DNA of 64,000 nt, taken from positions 83,646,731-83,710,730 of the forward strand of contig CM063501.1 of the NCBI GenBank assembly GCA_032207245.1, written 5' to 3'. The notes under the pieces were generated by a model. The model was not told the origin of the DNA. It saw only the letters and a list, made by a program, of their open reading frames with translations, and searched no databases. This DNA is from Pardosa pseudoannulata (Eukaryota > Arthropoda > Arachnida > Araneae > Lycosidae). The position numbers were made by a program, and so were the translations under genes. Each line of letters begins with the position of its first letter. Within the stretch, counting starts at the first letter, position 1. Shown piece by piece: positions 59,001 to 64,000 of the stretch.

Positions 59001-62000
59001 TCTAATATAAAAATTCATCTTTACCTCAAAATGGGGCCATTACTAATATTTAAGGAAAAATATACGCATTCAAGAAAATGCAAATTTCTTCATTCTGTCT
59101 ATTTATTAATGAAAAAAGCAGAATAAATAATTTATGTGGTCATATATTTTTCTGAATTATAAACTTTCTTTACTATATTTGATATCAATTTCAAATACAA
59201 ATAAAATTCTTGTCATGACATGTGTTAATTATTAAAATTATTCTGTCTTATATAATTTAATGCCTATAATTTCCCGTAAATATGAACAAATATAATTACA
59301 TACTTTAAGTTTATAATATATTATTAACATTTGGAAATGTATACCAAATTCAAATTTATTATAACTACATGTGACATTTTAACACTCATGAATTCCTATT
59401 TGTATGTACAAATATTTTTTTATACTTTTATAAAATTTTAAAAAATGTTTCCAAAGATTCAACTTTAAGAGCTAATTTTAAAAATTTCTACATCCTAAAT
59501 AAGGTATGGCTTGATTTTAGAGTGCAATGATTTTCCTCCCTGCCTGCCACACAAAGGCATTAGACTGTCCTAAATAAGGAAATATGTTTATTAAAATATT
59601 TGTTACTTGAATTAGGTATTAACAAAAGCTGGATAATTTTTTATCATGCTTAAAATTTTTAAAAGTTCATTTTAAATTTCATTTCACCATAACTATTTAA
59701 TGTTCACTTAACATTAATCATTTACCAAATTTATAAACCAAATATAATACTTTTATGTCTTTTTATCAAAGTTTATAAAATGTTTTTCCAACTACAACTT
59801 CTAGAGCTTGTTTCAAAAGAGCTTATTAACTATAAATTAGGAAATTTTTAAAGAATGTATAAATCTAATCCAAAATTTCAATATACTTTTTTAGAACTGA
59901 AAATATTTGGTATTTTATTTTGAATTCTAATTTACAATAATTCCATATAATTTAACACTTATATTTTCCCATATTCACTATGAAATACAATACTTTTATT
60001 TTATACCTTATTAAGTTAGGAAAACTGTTGCCAATACTTCAAACTTTAGAGTCTAAAAGTTTATTAACACTAATAAATTCATTTAAAAGTTTACATAATT
60101 AAATCCAATAGATGATATTCACATTGTATTATTTTAACATAACATGAAAATTGGATGAATATGTAATAATTCAACACTATTTTAATAATAGATGTTTTTA
60201 AAAACTGTATAATTTTTTAAAAGTTTATATGGGTTAAACAATGCAATTCAGCTTATCAACAATTTACAGTTAAAAAATGATAATAATAAATATTTGTTTT
60301 GATTCTGAAGGAATATGATATGATGTATTAATAAATGAAATAGACTTGGAAGCATTTGTGTCTGAATTGTAAAACTTACATTTACATCCTGCATCAGTAA
60401 GTATGTGACGAGGACTACACTGAGTACAGTCTCGTCCAGTTATATCTCTCCTACAGTAGCACTGGCCAGTCATACGGTCACATATCCTATCAAGGGAGCC
60501 ATATGGATTGCAGTTACATGGTTGACAACTGCCACCAGGTGTTTCTGGATTACCATAATATCCTCGTGAACACCTGAGAAAAGATGAGTTTTTTAATTAC
60601 ATATATTTATATATACACTATAAACCTAAAAGTTCTAAAATTTTAAGTCTGCGTAAATATATATATATTAAGAAGTTCCTATTTCAGAAGTTTTCCTGCT
60701 TAAGACATTTTATTTCTGTGATACCAATTTTATTGATATATATTAGGTTGGGGAAAAAGAAATCCACTATTTTTTTTGGTAGATGGTGGTAGTGATCGAT
60801 ATCTTGTAAAGCATCAATCAAACAATTTCAAATTTATGCACGTTGTCAACGTGACATTTCACACTAAAAATTTTTTTTACTGTTTTTTGTTTGGTCCATT
60901 CAGTTGTGAGTTACAGGTTGTTAAAAATGGAAGTCAACAAAGAGAAAATTCGGTACATTTTACAGTTTTTCTTTGATAAAGGCAAAAATGCAAGCCAGGG
61001 GGGTGAAATTATGCATAGTGTTTATGGTGCCAATACTGTAACAGGTAATTACGCGCAATTTTGGTTTCATCGATTGCGTTCAGGCATTTTTGATGTTAAA
61101 GATACACCACACACAGGCAGGCCAGTCGTTGAAAATGATGATAAAATCACAGAAATAATCGAAGTTAACCGGCATGTTAGTAGTCATAGCATCACCTAGA
61201 AGCTAAAGATCGACCATAAAACAGTTTTAGACTATTTTCTCAAAGTTGGATTCGAAAAGAAGCTCGATATTTGGGTACCACACCAATTAACACCAAAAAA
61301 ACATGATGGATCGAATTTCCGTCTGTGAAGCCTTGGCCAAACGGAATGAAATCGACCCAATTCTTAAATGTATAGTGAATGGGAATGAGAAATGGGTCAA
61401 ATACGACAATATTGTGCGAAAATGGTAGTGATCAAAGATCGGTGAAGGAGCTTAAATAGTGGCCAAACCAGACTAACGGCCAGGAATGTTTTATAGTATA
61501 TTTGGTGAGACTGGAAGGAAATAATTTATTTTGAGTTGCTTCCGTATGGCCAAACATTAAAATTAGATCTCTACTGTCAACAACTGGACCATTTGAAGCT
61601 TGCGATTGACCAACAGAAGAGGTATTGTGTTCCATCAGGACAACACCAGGCAACACACGTCTGTAGTGACTCTCCAGAAACTCAGGGATCTTGGTTGGGA
61701 AATTTTAATGCTTGCACCATATAGTCAGGACCTGGCACCAAGCGAGTACCACCTTTTTCTCGCATTGCAAAACTTCCTGAGTGACAAGAAATTGGGATCA
61801 AGAGAAGATTGTGAAAATCGATTACTACAGTTTTTCTCCAATAAGAACCAAGACTTCTATGAGAGAGGCATTATGAAGCTACCTTTAAAAGGTCAACAAA
61901 TTATAGAACAAAATGGTGTATGTTTGACCCAAATTGGACAATCTGAAACATGTTAAATAAAGTCATTAATTTTATGCAAAAATAATGGATTTCTTTTTCC

Positions 62001-62714
62001 CCAACCTAATATTTATAATAGTAAATTTGTCCATTTAAGAAATTGTACTTTAAAATATTTAATTTTTCCTCTTAAAAAGTTTTATTACTTCCAAACATCT
62101 CTTTCTACTTTATAGTGGAGGATTATTAATTTTTTACCAAATGTGAATAAAAAAAGATATATTTGTGAAATAATTGAATGACAATAAATAACAAAAAACA
62201 GCCTTTCTTTGCTGCAACAGCTGTTGGAAATTAAGAAGTTTTGACACTACACTTGTAAGGTACAGAATTACAACCTTTTATTAGTGAAGACAATTCTCTC
62301 CTTTCCTTAAATCATCCCAAACAGAAATCTCTTATAAATAAATCATGAATTCTAAGGAATTAAAAAAATATCAAGGTAAATTATTATAATGATATTATTT
62401 CTAGCCCCACTTACTCTATATCTGCACCTAATATTTTCTTTAAAGTTAAAACTAATTGAATTAATATTGGTTAAAGTTGACATTCCAGATATTTTGAAGG
62501 TATATATTCTAAAGCAAATTAAAATGTTAAATTTATTTTTAATTGTAAAACAGCACTATATGAAAATACATTTAGAGGTGAGGAAAAAAATACTATTAAA
62601 ATTAAACTAAAATATATTTTATAATTTTTTATCCAATTATCTCATTTAAGAAGTTTTGATCTTTTGGTTCCTTGGAGAACTTAAATGGGTTCCACTGTAT
62701 TTGTGTATAGATGC

Positions 62715-62785
<71 letters not shown>

Positions 62786-63924
62786 CTTTATACAGCAAAC
62801 ATTTTACCCCAGGGGATGATACCATAAACAAGTATTACTAGGCATATCTGGGTTGAATGGCAAATGGTCATTTAACTAAAGTGTGGGGGTTGCAATTCCC
62901 CCACACCACTTCAAGTATACCGATTCCTATTACAAATTGTTCTAATTCTCTACCTTTATACCTTTACTTATTTCCATTTTAATTAATATGTGACTAACCG
63001 TAGCTGTCACAACATCAACACCCATGGAATATAGTTGTGTCCATTGGGAACCCGCTATGAAACAGGCGGAAAGTGGCATGCAGAGGCACCAACAGCTTCG
63101 GCTAACTTCATTTATTCCTGTTTCACATGATTACAATGAAATCACGCAACGAACAACTTGAACAACCAAACAACAACCAGAACCACAACGAACAGCAACT
63201 GAACAATCCTTCTAATCTTGGAGCTCACCTATTTAAAACATTTCAAAACTGGAATCGATGTCATGATTGACATCAAGAGCCACAGCCAATCATGTCACAT
63301 AGACAGTTCTTGCGAATTCTGAAAACCCATCCCACTGACAGAGTGTCATGTGCAAATTCCAAAACCAGAAAAACGCTGCATTTTAAAAGAACTGACATAT
63401 AGAATTTTGAACCAAAACCGAAATATTTTAAGCAATATGCCCCATTATTACAAATATATATATATAATTTTAGAAATAAGACTTTAATAAGGCTTTTGCT
63501 TCTGAATATATATATAAATGCATGCACAACATTAAAAAATTCATCCTATTCCCCATACTCTTAAAGGCAAACCAGAAATGCCTAGTAATACTTGTTTATA
63601 AATATATGTGTGTGTGAATAAATATAAATAGTAAACAACATTTTATTACAGGTGAACAATGTCATAAATTACTATAACCAGTCCCAAGGTCTTTCTGCAT
63701 TATTAAAATATCCTTATATCCTAAAATATCATAAAGTGGATGGATTTCAGTTGAAATCAGAGCTTATTGATAAAAAGAAATAAATGTAAACAGCAATAGT
63801 ATATAATGAATTTAAAATATACCTTTCACATTTCTTTCCTTCATATCCAACTTGACAATTGGTACAGATATGATCACCAGTTATAATACCAATGTTGATT
63901 TCACTTTCACATGTGTCACTAAAG
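46996..63924 (-). CDS. LAMA1/2-like: second copy of laminin alpha exons E13-E23 (probable allelic contig)
   Basis: Eleven exons encoding the last LE repeats and most of the coiled coil, in the same order and phase as 13426-30308. If taken literally as one gene, the chain would run LE, coil, then LE, L4, LE and coil again, which no laminin does, and the adjoining E24 is absent at the gap side. Best treated as the other haplotype of the same locus. A genuine partial tandem duplication cannot be fully excluded from sequence alone. Confidence 0.9.
48368..48438. repeat. TA/CA compound microsatellite, copy B
   Basis: (TA)n then (CA)n; clearly longer than the counterpart at 14792-14838. Confidence 0.9.
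48509..48647 (-). CDS. LAMA1/2-like: laminin alpha exon E22, copy B
   Basis: Same 139-nt exon as 14909-15047 with one synonymous change (proline codon, 48611). Confidence 0.92.
48725..49464. mobile_element. GTGAC-repeat MITE, copy B
   Basis: Counterpart of 15125-15864 with the same CAGGCTTGCAA inverted ends and TTATA flanks. Confidence 0.7.
50444..51334 (+). mobile_element. Helitron-like element, copy B
   Basis: Counterpart of 16843-17737. Same TC start, hairpin and CTAG end; the internal C-run is shorter. Confidence 0.72.
51435..51595 (-). CDS. LAMA1/2-like: laminin alpha exon E21, copy B
   Basis: Same 161-nt exon as 17838-17998. Confidence 0.88.
51675..51791 (-). CDS. LAMA1/2-like: laminin alpha exon E20, copy B
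   Basis: Same 117-nt exon as 18078-18194. Confidence 0.86.
52661..52859 (-). CDS. LAMA1/2-like: laminin alpha exon E19, copy B
   Basis: Same 199-nt exon as 19062-19260. The intron has one extra A just before the acceptor-side poly-A. Confidence 0.87.
53221..54412 (+). mobile_element. piggyBac-like element, copy B
   Basis: Counterpart of 19621-20812 with TTAA borders; a handful of SNPs outside the reading frame. Confidence 0.85.
53749..54258 (+). CDS. truncated piggyBac-like transposase N-terminus, copy B
   Basis: Protein identical to that of 20149-20658, again uninterrupted from ATG to stop. Confidence 0.6.
   Translation: MHDEIMKLMQELSDAHSGSEIENNSTDKDGDETSCGSEFIIESNQAISSSSSSESSNGFVSMSSNSAVPNNAKMGTSRLSKGNMKFNVIQTNTCKETASDRTVWKVENTSNTSGWRSLQNILRENAGSTSYAKRHICSSKALSAWKFRRVVYRLVDLYKTICQQSIYIL
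54749..54910 (-). pseudogene. decayed duplicate of laminin exon E18, copy B
   Basis: Same relic exon as 21149-21310, with the same stops. Confidence 0.73.
54931..54993 (-). mobile_element. truncated SINE, copy B
   Basis: Counterpart of 21331-21393, same ATGATTCCATTTA flanks. Confidence 0.85.
55310..55460 (-). CDS. LAMA1/2-like: laminin alpha exon E18, copy B
   Basis: Same 151-nt coiled-coil exon as 21710-21860; its decayed duplicate is also present (54749-54910). Confidence 0.87.
55681..55792 (-). CDS. LAMA1/2-like: laminin alpha exon E17, copy B
   Basis: Same 112-nt coiled-coil exon as 22081-22192. Confidence 0.85.
55902..56009 (-). CDS. LAMA1/2-like: laminin alpha exon E16, copy B
   Basis: Same 108-nt coiled-coil exon as 22302-22409. 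Confidence 0.85.
56650..57720 (+). mobile_element. degenerate Tc1-like transposon, copy B
   Basis: Counterpart of 23050-24120 with the same inactivating lesions. Confidence 0.73.
58732..58874 (-). CDS. LAMA1/2-like: laminin alpha exon E15, copy B
   Basis: Same 143-nt CDDEC exon as 25139-25281, no coding difference seen. Confidence 0.92.
60380..60573 (-). CDS. LAMA1/2-like: laminin alpha exon E14, copy B
   Basis: Same 194-nt exon as 26787-26980 (PRHIL LE repeat). Exon identical; a nearby intron SNP lies just after the donor. Confidence 0.93.
60743..62009 (+). mobile_element. mariner transposon, copy B
   Basis: 1,267 bp at the same TA site as 27150-28415. One base longer because of an extra A near 61307. 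The 5' half carries a cluster of substitutions relative to copy A while the 3' half is essentially identical. The transposase is again broken. Confidence 0.95.
62716..62783. repeat. TA microsatellite, copy B
   Basis: Pure (TA)n, longer than the counterpart at 29124-29167. Confidence 0.9.
62881..62906. repeat. GC-rich hairpin, copy B
   Basis: Counterpart of the hairpin at 29265-29290, sequence unchanged. Confidence 0.7.
63823..63924 (-). CDS. LAMA1/2-like: laminin alpha exon E13, copy B
   Basis: Same 102-nt LE exon as 30207-30308, no coding difference seen; same splice sites. Confidence 0.92.
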
Positions 63925-64000
63925 CTATTAAAAAGATAAGTACATCATGCACAATTAAAAAAACACTCATACCCATGCACTACAGTATTAATTTTAGTTC

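Larger units (their letters stand above)
46635..64000. repeat. copy B of the 17-kb near-identical direct repeat
   Basis: Matches 13072-30383 in order and orientation. Exons are identical where compared except one silent base. Differences are mostly microsatellite lengths, homopolymers and scattered SNPs, with higher divergence in the first 360 bp after the gap and in the mariner 5' half. It runs to the window edge. Intron content is the same as described for copy A; only distinct items are listed separately. Confidence 0.97.

Noticed and set aside
62656..62841. Open frame of repeated Tyr-Ile codons
   Set aside because: Pure translation of a TA microsatellite; absent from the shorter repeat in copy A.
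13072..64000. Real tandem duplication giving two laminin genes or an extended laminin
   Set aside because: The copy starts exactly at an N gap, exons are identical, and the resulting domain order is not possible for a laminin. Allelic contigs are simpler.

Overview
This window is strongly AT-rich eukaryotic nuclear DNA from an animal. It has long introns, GT/AG splice sites, microsatellites and many transposon remnants. An arthropod, plausibly a chelicerate such as a spider, is my best guess. That rests on the mobile-element flavour (mellifera-type mariner, a tRNA-derived SINE with a (CCAAA)n tail, a non-LTR element ending in (CCAA)n) and is inference, not proof.

One cellular gene fills the window: a laminin alpha chain of the alpha-1/alpha-2 (wing blister-like) type on the minus strand. 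I place 31 coding exons between 45634 (most 5') and 888 (most 3'). They total 4,569 nt (1,523 codons) with compatible splice phases at every junction. In transcript order they encode laminin EGF-like (LE) repeats (E1-E6), a laminin IV domain (E7-E10), more LE repeats (E11-E14), the domain II/I coiled coil (E15-E26), LG1 (E27-E30) and the start of LG2 (E31). The N-terminal half and LG2-LG5 lie outside the window.

The scaffold contains a 100-N gap at 46535-46634. Everything right of the gap (46635-64000) is a second, nearly identical copy of 13072-30383 in the same orientation. It carries eleven of the same exons (E13-E23) and all the same intronic transposons. The resulting exon order (coiled coil, gap, LE, L4, coiled coil) makes no sense for a laminin. 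The copies differ mainly in microsatellite lengths and scattered SNPs. The simplest reading is two overlapping allelic contigs placed end to end: a false haplotype duplication.

The introns hold a rich transposon archive: a mariner with two catalytic aspartates altered, a piggyBac-like non-autonomous element carrying an uninterrupted N-terminal transposase reading frame, a piggyBac-type MITE, a Helitron-like element, hAT- and pogo-like MITEs, Tc1-like and second-lineage mariner relics, two 5'-truncated non-LTR insertions with target-site duplications, Ty3/gypsy fragments and at least four SINE copies. Two observations concern the host gene itself: a decayed tandem copy of coiled-coil exon E18, and a candidate in-frame 15-nt microexon in the L4 region. 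I found no rRNA, functional tRNA gene, CRISPR array or undescribed multi-gene system.
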